From Cyanidiococcus yangmingshanensis (Eukaryota > Rhodophyta > Bangiophyceae > Cyanidiales > Cyanidiaceae): a DNA stretch of 64,000 nucleotides. The notes below the pieces were generated by a model, which was not told where the DNA came from, did no database searches, and saw only the letters and a list, made by a program, of their open reading frames with translations. The position numbers and the translations under genes are program-made. Positions 1 to 10,835 of the stretch are shown here, in pieces. The stretch lies in the NCBI GenBank assembly GCA_013995675.1, contig VWRR01000007.1, positions 124,001 to 188,000 of the forward strand, given 5' to 3'. Every line of letters starts with the position of its first letter. Position 1 is the stretch's first letter.

Positions 1-466
1 CACGAATTCCACTCCTCTCGAGGACGAGGTCGTCAGCGTTCGGTTCAGCTCGTTCCAGATTGAACTCGTACTGGAACCCCGCACATCCCCCACTATTCAC
101 AGTAACCCGCAGAGCTGGTGGGGTGCCACTCGAATGGCGCGCTGCCAGTGCTCTAAGACGGTTCACACACTTGTCGGTGACCGAAATCGAGAGTCCTTCG
201 GAGCGTTTCGTGGTCTCCGCGGCGGCAGCGGCAGCTTGCTGTGTTGCAACACTCCCGACCGTTAGCTGTCGAGAGAAGCGAGTCCAGAGTGTTGCTCCTC
301 CAGTTACGTAAGCAGCTGACTTCCACAACGACCGCAGTTGAGGAAGCATTGCCCACCCAGCAAAATTCCTTCAGTTCGGGATCATCACGCTCTACACAGC
401 GCCAACGAAAACCACTTGTCAATTGATCCTAACGTACGCCACCGGTTACACGTTTCCTCTTGTGCA
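1..466. other. 5' flank of the GH31 gene, no gene seen
   Basis: Only short overlapping open frames on both strands are present and none resembles a known protein. The GH31 frame stays open upstream to about 338, but the only upstream initiator there is TTG. The stretch probably holds the promoter and 5' leader of the glucosidase gene. Confidence 0.5.
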
Positions 467-3400
467 ATGTTTGCATCCGAGCAAGATCCCAACGGTGACC
501 CTAGCAACCCGAAAGAAGTGAGTAGATACCAATACAGAATAGGGAATTATGGAGATACCCCAAGACGCTGCCAGTCGCCGACACCACCGCCGAGCCCAGC
601 TGGTAAAACTGGCTCTCTAGGCGTACTCAGTCAACGATCCTCACGTCGACGACGAGGGAGCGCGACAAGGGCACTCGTTAACTCACTGCCTGTGGGGACG
701 GATCAACATTTGGGAGGGAACGCCGATCAGACCGCTGATCATCGCACGCTAGGGGTTGCTGAGGCTTGGGAAGCACGCGATCAAACGGGTGTGCCAGTGC
801 ATCTCCTCCAGCCATCTGCGCAGTCAACGATCAGCATAGCGCGTTGGGGCTCGCCCTTCGCCCCAAAAGATAGAATCATTCTGGGAAAATGGATTGAGAG
901 AGGATTAAATAGCGAGTTTCAAACTCGTTTCACTGTACTGAACGAATACACAGTCCGTTGTGAATGCACACCTTCATACCCGCCGCATAATTATTTTGAA
1001 GACAGGCCCAGCATCCGTTTCTGGAGACGCAACCTCCAGCAGAAAGCGGAGATCAGCGTTCGCCGTAGGCACGACGGTTTGCTTCTTATCATGACAGAAA
1101 TTTTCACTCTTCTATATGATCCCGTGAAATCGCGAGGAGCATTCGACCAAGGGGCGTTGCGTATATATCTCAATCAGAAAGGCACAATCGCGAAAATTGG
1201 GAATGAATTCAGTCGGACGGATTGGACATTGAGCACTGAAAAAACGGCAAACCCTTTTTCATTTGCTTACGGGATATCAGATCTGGATCTGGGGAACTGC
1301 GGTGGCACATGTCGAACCTTGGACGGCGCGGATGGCTGGGAATATGATTCACGTTCTCAACGCGAGTACAAGTTTGGAAGTTTCGTGGGCTTAGGAAACG
1401 GCATTATTTCAAGGAGAGGTTGGACTGCTATCGACGACTCTGAATCTCCGGTATTCGACTCTCAGGGCTGGGTATGCGAGCGGACTCGTGACCCTCGTTC
1501 TGTGGATATCTATGTTTTTATGTACGGAGAAAATTACATTCAGGCGCTGCAATCATTTACGAGCATCGCTGGCCGAGTTCCAGTGTTGCCGCGCTATGCG
1601 CTCGGCAACTGGTGGTCTCGTTGGTGGGCATACTCCCAGGAAGAAATCGTGCGTTGGATTGATGAGTGGCAAACCCGTCGAAAGGTGCCTCTATCAGTCT
1701 GTGTTCTTGACATGGACTGGCATCTCCCCGGATGGACAGGCTACACCTGGAATCCTGAATTCTTTCCTGACCCCGCTCAGGCTCTGAGGGATCTAAAAAA
1801 ATTGGGCGTTCGGGTTGCATTGAATGTGCATCCTGCAGATGGGGTGCATTCACATGAGGCGATGTACGCCACCATGGCCAGCGCCTTGGGTATTGATGCA
1901 TCAAGTGGGACTCCATTACATTTTAACGTTGCGTCTCCATCGTATATGAAATCGTATTTCGAGATTTTACACCATCCGCATGAGCGGATCGGGGTTGATT
2001 TTTGGTGGATTGACTGGCAGCAAGGGAGCGCATCCGGCGTGCCCGGTCTCGATCCACTCTTCCTTCTGAATCATCTGCATTTCTTGGACGCTGCACGGCA
2101 GTTCGACCGTATAGAACAACGTCCATTGATTCTTTCTCGTTATGGAGGCCTTGGCTGTCATCGCTACGCCGTAGGGTTTTCTGGTGATACGCACAGCACT
2201 TGGAGATCTTTGGGAGTGCAGCCAGTTGTGACGTCCACAGCGGCAAATGTAGGCTTCTTCTTCTGGTCTCATGACATCGGTGGATTTATGGGAGGGATTC
2301 AACCTGATGGTGAGCTTTATCTGCGTTGGGTGCAGCTCGGTTTATATTCGCCGATTCTACGGCTTCATGGTCACAAGTCCGAGTTTCTGCGACGTTGGCC
2401 GTGGTCTTTCGAGCGAACGCACGCGCACATTGCGAGTGCGGTCCTTCGATACAGACATCGACTGATTCCGTACATTTATTCAGAGTGCGTGAAAGCCTCT
2501 CTGAAAAGCTCTCCTGTTTGCCGCCCGATGTACTTTCAATACCCTCGACATAATCCACTCGCGTACGCGGCTTGTAACACCCAGTACTTTTTCGGCGACG
2601 AGTTGCTCATCGCACCGTTTTTGGAACCTGCAATTCCATCGGTTGGGTGTGCGCGTCGTGTGTTATGGTTGCCGCCGGGGTGCTGGCGTCGTCTGCCATC
2701 CGGCGAGTCTTATCTGGGTGACCGATGGATTTGTGTATACGGTGGAAATGATGATGTTCCCGTATTTGCTGCAGCGGGCCGAGTTATTCCGGTGGCGTCC
2801 TCCAAAGGATGTCGAAGTGGGACAATGAACGACTTTTCGAAAGTTGCGGATGATCATCTGTATGACTCGGAGGCTGGGCTGGAGCATCCCGAGATTCTTG
2901 ACATCACGATTGTTGCTGGAGCAGAGCATTCATATCAGCTGATCGAGGACGATGGCAGTGGCGGTGACGATCCGTTGCGACGCACGAGGGTAACTTATAT
3001 ATCGACTGATTTTAATTATGAAGCAGACCCAACCGCATCGTCACGGAGAATGTCCCGTGAATATTTAGAAGTCCGAATTTGGAGTAATGCAATTACATCA
3101 GATCAAGATGAAACGACCACAGGTGCTACCTGGCCTGAAGCGCGGCAATTTACGATCCACCTTGTGGGCGTTTCTGATTTTGAGGCAAAGAGAAATCGCG
3201 AGGATGGATTTTTAGCTTCCGTGATCATTGAGGATGAAACACAGGCTGAAGAAATTGATTCCTCGTGCCAGTTTTCCTACGAAGCATCCAGGGAAACCTG
3301 GACATGCTCTCTTCCGAGACTAGATCTAGACTGCAAGATTCGGATCGCAATTCGCGGAGCAGGGCTGATTTCCAGCCGAGATCGGAGACTTGAAAAGCTC

Positions 3401-4303
3401 CAAGAGATTTTACAATGCTTTCGCTTGGATTGCTGGTCCAAGATGTGTCTTGCACGCGAGCTTCCGTCGTTTCTCGAGGGAACGAAATCTGTACAGGATA
3501 TCCTCGCGGAAGATACCTCTCTGAAGGAATACGTTTACGCAGGCAAAATTACTGCTGAACAAATACGCGCTTTGTATGAAATCGCTCACGAGTGCGGAGT
3601 AGAATGGCTCAAGGTTGGATATCATCCTCTCTGGCCACAACCGCCTCCGATTGTTGCTTGGAATCCCCGAGGAAGCCTAGCCTTCATGGCACCGACACCA
3701 ACTACCCTGGAGACTCGCCGGGAGCGGCATCTATTGGAGCGGCGCGAAATACATCATATGAACGAGGCACTAGCGGAAGCAATACTCCAGGAGCAACGTG
3801 CATTGAGTCAGTTAGGGGAATTAGGGCGCTTGAATCGGCCGCCGCCAGTGTCATCTGCGGAGTCTGAGGGTTATTCGGACTCACTTCCACCACGAATACC
3901 CTCGCGTCGGTCCAATTTGGGCCTAACGACTGCGAATGTCTCGAGCATATTGCCTTGCAGACAGTTGGCGTCATCAACGTCCTTCTCTTCCCAAGTCGGA
4001 ACCCCACCTGCGTCACCAAGATCTGTCATTGATGCAACTAGCAGGAACTCCATGTTGACGAATTCTCCGATGGTATCGGGAAGCTCGGATTATGACAGGA
4101 AATCTCTGACACCGACCACTTTTATCCGAGATCCAGCGTTAGCCGGTTTTCGTATCGTTCGGGAGCAAGAGCTAGTCTTCCCTGCTGTCCCTGAGGACGA
4201 GTGGCATGTTGAATACCATTATGGGCCAGACCTCGTCGTAAGAATTTGTTCTGATCATCCTAGCCCAAAACTCATCCTGGAGACCAATAATGAGCCTCAA
4301 TAG
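467..4303 (+). CDS. Glycoside hydrolase family 31 (alpha-glucosidase-like)
   Basis: A 1278-residue GH31 enzyme, expected to cleave alpha-glucosidic bonds at non-reducing ends by a retaining mechanism. The catalytic barrel is clear: DMDWH near the start of the barrel, the nucleophile Asp in WWIDWQQG (about residue 516) and the acid/base Asp in FSGDTHSTW (about residue 574), followed by HDIGGFMGG. This arrangement matches the bacterial/fungal GH31 branch with the WWxDWQQ motif more closely than lysosomal acid glucosidase. I see no clear signal peptide, so a cytosolic role in starch or glycan turnover is possible. Beyond about residue 880 lies a C-terminal extension of more than 300 residues, with a charged helical stretch (ETRRERHLLERREIHH), a Ser/Pro/Thr-rich low-complexity section, and a final ordered piece. 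The start is the first in-frame ATG; the frame extends upstream only from a TTG. Substrate specificity cannot be read from sequence. Confidence 0.93.
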   Translation: MFASEQDPNGDPSNPKEVSRYQYRIGNYGDTPRRCQSPTPPPSPAGKTGSLGVLSQRSSRRRRGSATRALVNSLPVGTDQHLGGNADQTADHRTLGVAEAWEARDQTGVPVHLLQPSAQSTISIARWGSPFAPKDRIILGKWIERGLNSEFQTRFTVLNEYTVRCECTPSYPPHNYFEDRPSIRFWRRNLQQKAEISVRRRHDGLLLIMTEIFTLLYDPVKSRGAFDQGALRIYLNQKGTIAKIGNEFSRTDWTLSTEKTANPFSFAYGISDLDLGNCGGTCRTLDGADGWEYDSRSQREYKFGSFVGLGNGIISRRGWTAIDDSESPVFDSQGWVCERTRDPRSVDIYVFMYGENYIQALQSFTSIAGRVPVLPRYALGNWWSRWWAYSQEEIVRWIDEWQTRRKVPLSVCVLDMDWHLPGWTGYTWNPEFFPDPAQALRDLKKLGVRVALNVHPADGVHSHEAMYATMASALGIDASSGTPLHFNVASPSYMKSYFEILHHPHERIGVDFWWIDWQQGSASGVPGLDPLFLLNHLHFLDAARQFDRIEQRPLILSRYGGLGCHRYAVGFSGDTHSTWRSLGVQPVVTSTAANVGFFFWSHDIGGFMGGIQPDGELYLRWVQLGLYSPILRLHGHKSEFLRRWPWSFERTHAHIASAVLRYRHRLIPYIYSECVKASLKSSPVCRPMYFQYPRHNPLAYAACNTQYFFGDELLIAPFLEPAIPSVGCARRVLWLPPGCWRRLPSGESYLGDRWICVYGGNDDVPVFAAAGRVIPVASSKGCRSGTMNDFSKVADDHLYDSEAGLEHPEILDITIVAGAEHSYQLIEDDGSGGDDPLRRTRVTYISTDFNYEADPTASSRRMSREYLEVRIWSNAITSDQDETTTGATWPEARQFTIHLVGVSDFEAKRNREDGFLASVIIEDETQAEEIDSSCQFSYEASRETWTCSLPRLDLDCKIRIAIRGAGLISSRDRRLEKLQEILQCFRLDCWSKMCLARELPSFLEGTKSVQDILAEDTSLKEYVYAGKITAEQIRALYEIAHECGVEWLKVGYHPLWPQPPPIVAWNPRGSLAFMAPTPTTLETRRERHLLERREIHHMNEALAEAILQEQRALSQLGELGRLNRPPPVSSAESEGYSDSLPPRIPSRRSNLGLTTANVSSILPCRQLASSTSFSSQVGTPPASPRSVIDATSRNSMLTNSPMVSGSSDYDRKSLTPTTFIRDPALAGFRIVREQELVFPAVPEDEWHVEYHYGPDLVVRICSDHPSPKLILETNNEPQ

Positions 4304-6173
4304 GACTCGGGGATCTTCATGCGTTTGCGGTGGGCTCATTCTGACCGTGACTTGATTTCCAGAGGGACCAGCGCATGCGCAAGCGTCTTTAAATTACTTA
4401 GAATGGTCTGCATGGCATTTTCTTCTGTGCTGTCTTTGTTCCGGTGGAACTTGCGAAGCAAAGTCGTTCACAGAGTCTGTGACAGGGCCTTGTTGCATGC
4501 AAATGATCTCGTGCTTAAAGACAAATGGAGCACGATGCCTGGATGAAATATATTCTCAACTTAAGTTTCGCTCCAAGGACTAACAACTCACATCAGAACC
4601 GTTCCATCTCACGTGGGTACGAGCATACAGTATGTGCTTGATCGCTCACTGATAGAAAGACGATCTGCTCGGAGAGACGACTATTGTTGCGGCTGGAAAG
4701 TGATCAGGAAGAGTAATGAGGTGGCGTTATCAGCTTCTTAAGCTGAATGTTGCACTGTTCGGACCTGACGCAAACTCTGCAATATCGAGCACCTGGTTTT
4801 CGTCTCTAGAGAAGAGCAGACTCCAGTTTCTACCGGCCATCGAACCGCGAAAATCTTTCTCACGCTGATAAATAAAAGAGATCAAATCTTCGCCGATAAG
4901 CCGTTTCATAGATTCGATATTCCATGAATCTATCTTGACAAGAATTCGGCTGTCCCAATCTCTCTGGTCTACTTTTGCCAGTTGGCCAGTATGGTTTTCA
5001 CTGCTAATTGTTTGCAAAAACCGATCTGACTTATTCCGAAAGCATGAAGAGTATAGACCGAACTATTTAAAAATGCTGGAAACTGCAGCGCTCTCGTTGA
5101 GCCCCTTGAGCGCAGTAGCTCAGGGAATCGTCCGCACAGAATTTGGCGAGCGTTAGAAAGCACGGAGGGGCTGTCAGATTTGAATCTTCTCGCATGAGGA
5201 AATGCTGGATTTTGTCCTGCCGCATTGGTCGGTTGCCTTGCTAACGTTAGAGATAACCTTCCAACAGAGTCGTTCATAACCCCATGGGTCAATGTGCAAG
5301 CTTTGAGAAGTGCGAATTGGCGGAGGGCTCGAGGAGCCACCAGCTAATTTTAAGGAACTATAATAAGTTTCTCTATGAAGCCTGCCCTAACAGTAAAGTG
5401 CGAGAGATCGTCCTGTACTGTGAAGTATTCAAAATCCTGAGTTACTTGAGAATTATTGTTGAGGTTCCTGTAGAAGAGCCTTCCCTTGAGCTGAACTCGA
5501 CTCTTCTGAAAATCTATCGACAGGTCGTGGAACAAAGGCAAAGTCCAAAGAAACGAAAGCGAGCTCAACGACATGAGGCACCTACTTGGTGATCACCGAA
5601 GCAGCCAGGACTTGAATCAGCGTGCGTTAAATAGTTGCGGCTATGTCGTGAGACCAGTAGGTTCTGACCGAAACACTTTCCGGTTGTGTCGTAGGCTGCA
5701 TGTTGAGCTTCGAGGTGTTTCCACTCTGACACACGCAGAATGGGCAGCCCAACAAAGCCATCGAATTTTGAAACGCCTGCTTCCCTTTGGCATGGGAGCG
5801 CAGCTCTGGATAACTGAGTATAATGCAGACGGATCCGTAGGTCGCCGACATTCTTAGACTTGAAGATCGCCTTCATATTAATAGAACCTTGCTTGTGACA
5901 GGATGGGGTTTGCTTCATCCCAGTGCGGAGAGTGAGCCACCGCTCCTCGAGCTCGAACGGTTCGCAAAAGAGCATCGAGTTGGAATCTGGGCTTTCAGTA
6001 AACAACGAATGTGGTTATGAAAAGAAGACTCTTTTTCCTATGGAACCCGCCAAACGTCTCGCAAGGCATTCCGTATACCATGAAGCGAAATCCCTCGTTG
6101 CGATCTGCGCTGAGTATTGCACCACGCGTTCATAGAACGAAGCGAGTGTTGCTTATCAAACGCATATGTATCT
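4304..6173. other. Intergenic stretch without a recognised gene
   Basis: This stretch of almost 1.9 kb lies between two plus-strand genes. It carries several open frames of 60-146 codons on both strands that overlap each other and resemble nothing known. The best of them (5284-5592) is listed separately. No RNA gene or repeat was recognised. Confidence 0.4.
5284..5592 (+). CDS. Possible small hypothetical protein
   Basis: A 102-codon frame with an ATG start. It begins MGQCAS, which fits the consensus for N-myristoylation (Gly at position 2, Ser at 6), and ends in a basic tail (KKRKRAQRH). I do not recognise the protein and it has no family motif. It lies alone in a long intergenic stretch. 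Chance cannot be excluded in DNA of balanced composition, so it is listed only as a candidate. Confidence 0.18.
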   Translation: MGQCASFEKCELAEGSRSHQLILRNYNKFLYEACPNSKVREIVLYCEVFKILSYLRIIVEVPVEEPSLELNSTLLKIYRQVVEQRQSPKKRKRAQRHEAPTW

Positions 6174-7010
6174 ATGAACAATCTTCATAAGGCCCTGGCT
6201 GCCGTCACTATTTGTCTAGTCTTCACGATTTCGTACAGAATCTTTTTGTTGATATCCGCCAACTTGTCAAGGCGGAAAAGTTTCGTGCAGGCCACTGAAG
6301 CAGGACCAAACGCGAAGAAAGATCGGCTCCTGAGTCAACCAAACCAAGCTGCAGAGCATATATCCGGGACTGAAACACGTTCGGAACGACCGCGACCGCT
6401 GCATCTGCTTGTCGTGCTTGGATCTGGAGGTCACACGACGGAAATGTTACGGTTGTTGAGTAGTCGTTGTGGCCTGTACGTGGATCGCAGCGACGAAGCC
6501 CCAACCTTGGTCACCTTTGTCTACGCCAGAACTGATAAGCGAACGCCTTTGTGGAAGCAGCGGTTTGAAGAAGAGTTGCCTCGAACATGGAAAGTAGTCG
6601 GTTGGAAAGCGATTCCAAGAGCCCGCGAAGTTGGTCAGTCATGGGCAACAAGTCTCTTCACAACCGCACACTCTTTACTTGTGGCCGCTGGACTCTTTCT
6701 CGGCAAAGACGGTGTCTACCCAGACCGCCGAATGTACACGCCACTGCCAAACATCGTAATATGTAATGGGCCTGGGACTTGCATTCCACCATGTCTGATT
6801 GCTCTTCTAGTTCGGTTGTGGAGAGGCATGTTTTGGACAGGTGCTGACAGAAGATTCCCGAGAATAATATTTATAGAGACGGTAGCGCGCGTGCATAGAC
6901 TGTCTCTTACCGGAAAGATTTTGTACAGGTTCGCGGACCGTTTTCTTGTCCAATGGCCAGAACTCACAGAGCGCCACCAGTACGCAGAGTTTTATGGTCG
7001 ATTGGTTTGA
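6174..7010 (+). CDS. ALG14: ALG14, membrane subunit of UDP-GlcNAc transferase
   Basis: Alg14 anchors the catalytic partner Alg13 at the ER and together they add the second GlcNAc to the dolichol-linked N-glycan precursor. The 278-residue frame has an N-terminal membrane anchor (about residues 6-30, ALAAVTICLVFTISY), the glycine-rich loop LGSGGHTTEM (about 82-91), the NGPGTCIPP motif (about 198-206) and the conserved C-terminal run IETVARVHRLSLTGK ... FADRFLVQWPEL, ending YGRLV. The linker between anchor and fold is longer than in yeast. I chose the ATG at 6174 because it sits right before the hydrophobic anchor; an upstream ATG-less extension from 6117 adds no conserved sequence. Not fused to Alg13, so a separate ALG13 gene is expected elsewhere. 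Confidence 0.93.
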   Translation: MNNLHKALAAVTICLVFTISYRIFLLISANLSRRKSFVQATEAGPNAKKDRLLSQPNQAAEHISGTETRSERPRPLHLLVVLGSGGHTTEMLRLLSSRCGLYVDRSDEAPTLVTFVYARTDKRTPLWKQRFEEELPRTWKVVGWKAIPRAREVGQSWATSLFTTAHSLLVAAGLFLGKDGVYPDRRMYTPLPNIVICNGPGTCIPPCLIALLVRLWRGMFWTGADRRFPRIIFIETVARVHRLSLTGKILYRFADRFLVQWPELTERHQYAEFYGRLV

Positions 7011-7309
7011 AAGTCTGAATGCGGAGGGCATACAGAGCCTACTTTGCATGCTCGTCTACGAAGGCATCGCAGAAGGCACAGAGTGCCAATGGTACCGATT
7101 GCTCGATGCGAACAATTACTCTCATAGTGGGAGACATGGAGCTGGAAGCTCAGAGCTGACATGAAGAGATTGAATAGCTCGGACTGTGATTTTTGTCCAA
7201 GATACTGAGTGCCTTCGAGAGGTTTCCGACGACTCTGCGAACAACGCGGTATTGTCGACTGCAAAAGGCTCATCGTTACCCTAAGTGTAGAATCCTGCTT
7301 TACTGATGT

Positions 7310-8933
7310 TTACTCCGACTGATAGACAAACAAATGTGGCATGGATCCATCTGGCTTTTCCAAAACTTGGCTTTCAATGGGGATACAGAAATGCTCGCCT
7401 GGATAGGGAGCAAGTTGCAGACCTCGAATACGTCGAGACTTTGCGGTTGGATCACCACCATCAAGCATGAAAAGCTCGTACTCGTACTCTTCACGCATGA
7501 GAGATTTTTCAAATAGGGTTTCTTTCGAATCTTTTGCATAGCGTTGGAAAAGTTTCGGCCATTCTGTCTGAGGAACCTCTGCAGGGAACAGCATCTTCGT
7601 GTCCAGTTTGACGCAGCTCTTCTGTAACTGAGTGAGCTTTTGCTCAAACTCTCGACAAAGTCCCAAATGCTCCCTCTGTCTATAGCTCGAGGAATATCCA
7701 CAAGCAGTCAGAGCCTTTTCAATGCAAATCATCTCCAAGAAGCGCAACCGCTCACAAAGTTCTGATGGCTGGTACGCAAGTCGCTGTTCTTCTGCGCTCC
7801 GGTACTGCAAAACCGGTATAGGCACTATTCTCGAGATCTAGTCGTCTTCGCTGAAGGGCATAACGACGTCGCTGGTGCAAAAGACCTTGCGGACTGACGT
7901 ATGCCGCATGTGCCGCTCCCAAATCCGCACCGCCTTCTCGCTCTAGAAAGAACGGTTTGAACATCGCGCAAGCAGTATCTTCCTCGCAGGCAAAAAGATG
8001 AATTCTGCGAGTAATATCTGGAGTCAAAATAGATATGAATGCACCAGAGCGAATTGTATTGCGCTGGGGGTTTGAGTCAGTGAGACATGCTTGAGCTGGC
8101 CTCTGTTGACGCACTCGACCGATAATAGTGGCGATATCCACCGGCTTTCCTAGCGAATCGTTCTTCTCAGAGGTTTGGTGAGGTTCGCTCTCCTGCAGGA
8201 AGCTTTCACGAGGTTCACTCGGGGCGAAAAGTTGTCGAAAACTGATTCGTCCCGCGGCACGAGGCGAACTGCAGTCTTCCAGAGAAGCAAGCGATTTCAA
8301 ATCTTCCGAATGCGATAAAGGTTCTTCAATATACAAGTTGTTGGTGAACACTGACTCCACCTTTGGCACCTTTCCAAGAGCCCAAAAACCGCATGCCGTC
8401 TCCAGTAGCCACGCGCCACGAGCGTCAGCAAAGACGAGTCCCGGAGTCCAATCGAAGACAGCACCGGTTTCGGCAGACTTTACGCCTTGCTGCTCAATGG
8501 TCTGGATCAAAAGTTGAGCAGCGTGCAGCGCAGTCTTTCCGTACCTTAAAGCCGTCAGGACGAGGTCTTCACCAGACAGTTGCCCTTGTGGGGCAATCCT
8601 AAGCTTTCGAGTTGATGCGAACTTCAGAGCCACTGCTACTCCGTTCTCATTAACGCCACTAACGGCTCCGCTGCATCCCGCCTCTCTGTAAAAAGCGCAT
8701 TGATATTGGTTTGTCACACCCGGCAAAGTTAATGGAGGTACCTTAACTGTCGCGGTCTTATCGACGCTGTCGACATTTCCAGCCGCTCTGAAATCAGAAC
8801 TCCCACTGTACTCGAAGTAGAGCGGCGTTTCTGACGGACACACGGCATCTACTGCGAACACAGTCGAGCAGGAGTCATTTAAAGTGGTACCTTCCCCTGG
8901 AAAGTACCAGATGAAAGGTTTCCTTTCTAACAT
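7310..8933 (-). CDS. Secernin-like C69-family peptidase, frame changes once
   Basis: Secernins are N-terminal-nucleophile hydrolases of peptidase family C69. From the ATG at 8933 the predicted nucleophile is Cys22 (in DSCSTVFAV), near the N-terminus as the family requires. Family landmarks follow: GVNENGVAVAL, then GAWLLETACGFWAL, then SVFTNNLYIE, and MFKPFF before the C-terminal helical region. The reading frame shifts by +1 between about 7840 and 7752; a run of four T on the coding strand near 7809-7812 is the simplest place for an extra base. After the shift the helical tail continues (CERLRFLEMICIEKAL) to the stop at 7310. The frame extends upstream from a GTG at 9155, but that adds 74 non-conserved residues. 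Secernin dipeptidase activity in algae is unproven. Confidence 0.8.
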
Positions 8934-9446
8934 GACATCGGCTGTCTCTCTGCGCGTGGGAGCACAAATGCCGATCTGCTTTTGCCACGCTGCACGGCGT
9001 TTCCGCGCGCCGTCCAAAGCGATCAAGAACACCTGATACCATACCAATGATACAGATTTTGTTCTAGGTTGCTTCAAATCGAGACGACGCTGCAGAATTT
9101 TGACATCTGTTGTGGCCCATATTTTAGGTCGAAAGATGATGAACTCTGTTCGCACTGTCCTGTTATAACTCGACCAAAAGCAACCGCATGGCTAGCCAAA
9201 ATCTCGACAGTCTTTGCTGAAGTATGCTGCCTAGTGGGATTTCAAACGAGCTGCGCGGAAAATGGCAAAGAGATTCTAAGATAAAACCAGCAAGAGTTTC
9301 CAACCGAAATGAGCAACTTTCGTTGCAACAGCAGAGACGCTCGAGCAAGTGAACCACCCATCGGTTCAGCGATCAGAACTATTACGAAACAGCCAGCATC
9401 ACTCGGGCGAATGAGGTGGGCACTCCCAGGCACTAGTAGCTTCCGA
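8934..9446. other. Spacer between two minus-strand genes
   Basis: About 0.5 kb between the stop of the quinone methyltransferase gene and the chosen start of the secernin gene. It must hold the secernin promoter. Open frames here are short and unrecognised. Confidence 0.45.
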
Positions 9447-10835
9447 TCAAGCGTTTTGAGAAATATTGATTACTCTTTGTGGATCGTCAGAAGAGCTCCG
9501 TCCAGCATCACAACTTTGCTCGATCTCGGATTTTGGTTCAGAATCATTTGTGGACAGCGTGTCAGTTCCCGACGAGCCTGGCTTCTCCAGAGATTGCAGT
9601 TTGACTTCTGGTTTTGCCACGAGTAGCGTTGGACCAAGTCCAAACGGACCGAGCTGTTTCACGTGCGTCGTTTCGAGGCCACACTCCATCTGCATACGTT
9701 GCGTGAATTCATCAATCGGCGGAAATTCGCGAGCGCTTTTTTGCAGATAACTGTATTCCCTCAATCGAAGCGAAAATAGAGCACCCAGTAACGGGACACA
9801 TGTGCGCAAGAAAAAACGCCCAAATGGAGCGGCAAGGTTACGGTTGCGCGGTTCTATGAGCTCGAGAATAACAAGACGGCCACCCTCACGACTTTTCACG
9901 TCTCCTATCGGCTTTCTTTTCTTAAGTACCCGATAAACTTCGGAAAGCGCCTTCATCCGATCAGCAAAGTTGCGCACCCCAAATCCAATCATACAGACAT
10001 CGAAACGGTCCGACCATTCAGATGGGAGCTCTTCTGCGACGCCCGTGTACAGATGAACCTTGTCAGATACTTTTGCATCCATAACCTTTCGCCTGGCGTT
10101 TTCAAGCATTCGAGTACTAGGATCAACAGCCACCACATGCCTCACATATGCACCGTATCTTTGAGCGATGTCAATAGCAAGATCAGCCGTGCCGGTCGCA
10201 AGATCGAGGACCTCAAGTTGTAAATCGTCTGGAGCAGTTGAAAGAATCGGGCGTAAAGCAAGATCTACTGCTTTTCGCTTCCAGCGTTTGTGCAGACCGA
10301 AGCTAATAATCGTGTTCAGCAAATCATAACGAGGTGCAACCAACTCAAACATCTCTCCAGAGCCATCCCTGAAATCCCGGTTTGCCTGCTTTTCTCGTCG
10401 TAGCCGGCAACGCTCGTCCTGCAAGCGGTAGAGCAGCACAGCGAGCAGTGCCGCAAACGCAATCTTGCTCTGCTCCGCGTTTCCCGACATATGTAAAGGA
10501 TAGAACCTGGACCCTCCACGAACTTGGCTCGCTCGAACGGTTTCAAGTACCGAATATTCTAATGGGTGACACACCACGAAACAAAGATTCGAGACCCCGA
10601 GAGCATGCCCGAATAGGGGCCATACAGAGAACCGTCGCGTTGGGAGCTCACAGGACGCGATCGGTTGCCGAGATGGCAACCAGAATCCGCTGATGCATGA
10701 CGCGTTCTGTTCAGCAACCAAAGACTTTTGCAAAAATTTGCCACCAGAAGCTTGCTCGATCTCCGAGGCATTCCCCCCGAGGATTTTCACCTCTGAATCT
10801 TCCAAGAATGCTGGTCTCCATCGAGAGGGTCTCAT
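9447..10835 (-). CDS. UbiE/COQ5/MenG-type quinone C-methyltransferase
   Basis: A SAM-dependent methyltransferase that methylates the ring of a quinone precursor: ubiquinone (COQ5, mitochondrial) or phylloquinone/menaquinone (MenG, plastid). The first UbiE signature is clear at about residues 170-185 (YDLLNTIISFGLHKRW), and the SAM-binding motif VLDLATGTADLA at 209-220. The second signature, normally RVLKPGGR followed by hydrophobic and acidic residues, is split here by about 12 extra residues (KRKPIGDVKSRE) before GGRLVILELIEP. The 462-residue product has a long N-terminal extension (about 160 residues) that includes a hydrophobic segment (IAFAALLAVLLYRL, 126-138), consistent with organelle import or a membrane anchor. 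The ATG at 10835 is the first in frame; Met116 is an alternative. Which quinone it acts on is not decided by the sequence. Confidence 0.9.
   Translation of the reverse strand: MRPSRWRPAFLEDSEVKILGGNASEIEQASGGKFLQKSLVAEQNASCISGFWLPSRQPIASCELPTRRFSVWPLFGHALGVSNLCFVVCHPLEYSVLETVRASQVRGGSRFYPLHMSGNAEQSKIAFAALLAVLLYRLQDERCRLRREKQANRDFRDGSGEMFELVAPRYDLLNTIISFGLHKRWKRKAVDLALRPILSTAPDDLQLEVLDLATGTADLAIDIAQRYGAYVRHVVAVDPSTRMLENARRKVMDAKVSDKVHLYTGVAEELPSEWSDRFDVCMIGFGVRNFADRMKALSEVYRVLKKRKPIGDVKSREGGRLVILELIEPRNRNLAAPFGRFFLRTCVPLLGALFSLRLREYSYLQKSAREFPPIDEFTQRMQMECGLETTHVKQLGPFGLGPTLLVAKPEVKLQSLEKPGSSGTDTLSTNDSEPKSEIEQSCDAGRSSSDDPQRVINISQNA

Noticed and set aside
5573-6005. Antisense pair of frames before ALG14
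   Set aside because: Both strands are open over the same region, the longer minus frame resembles nothing, and there is no contextual support.
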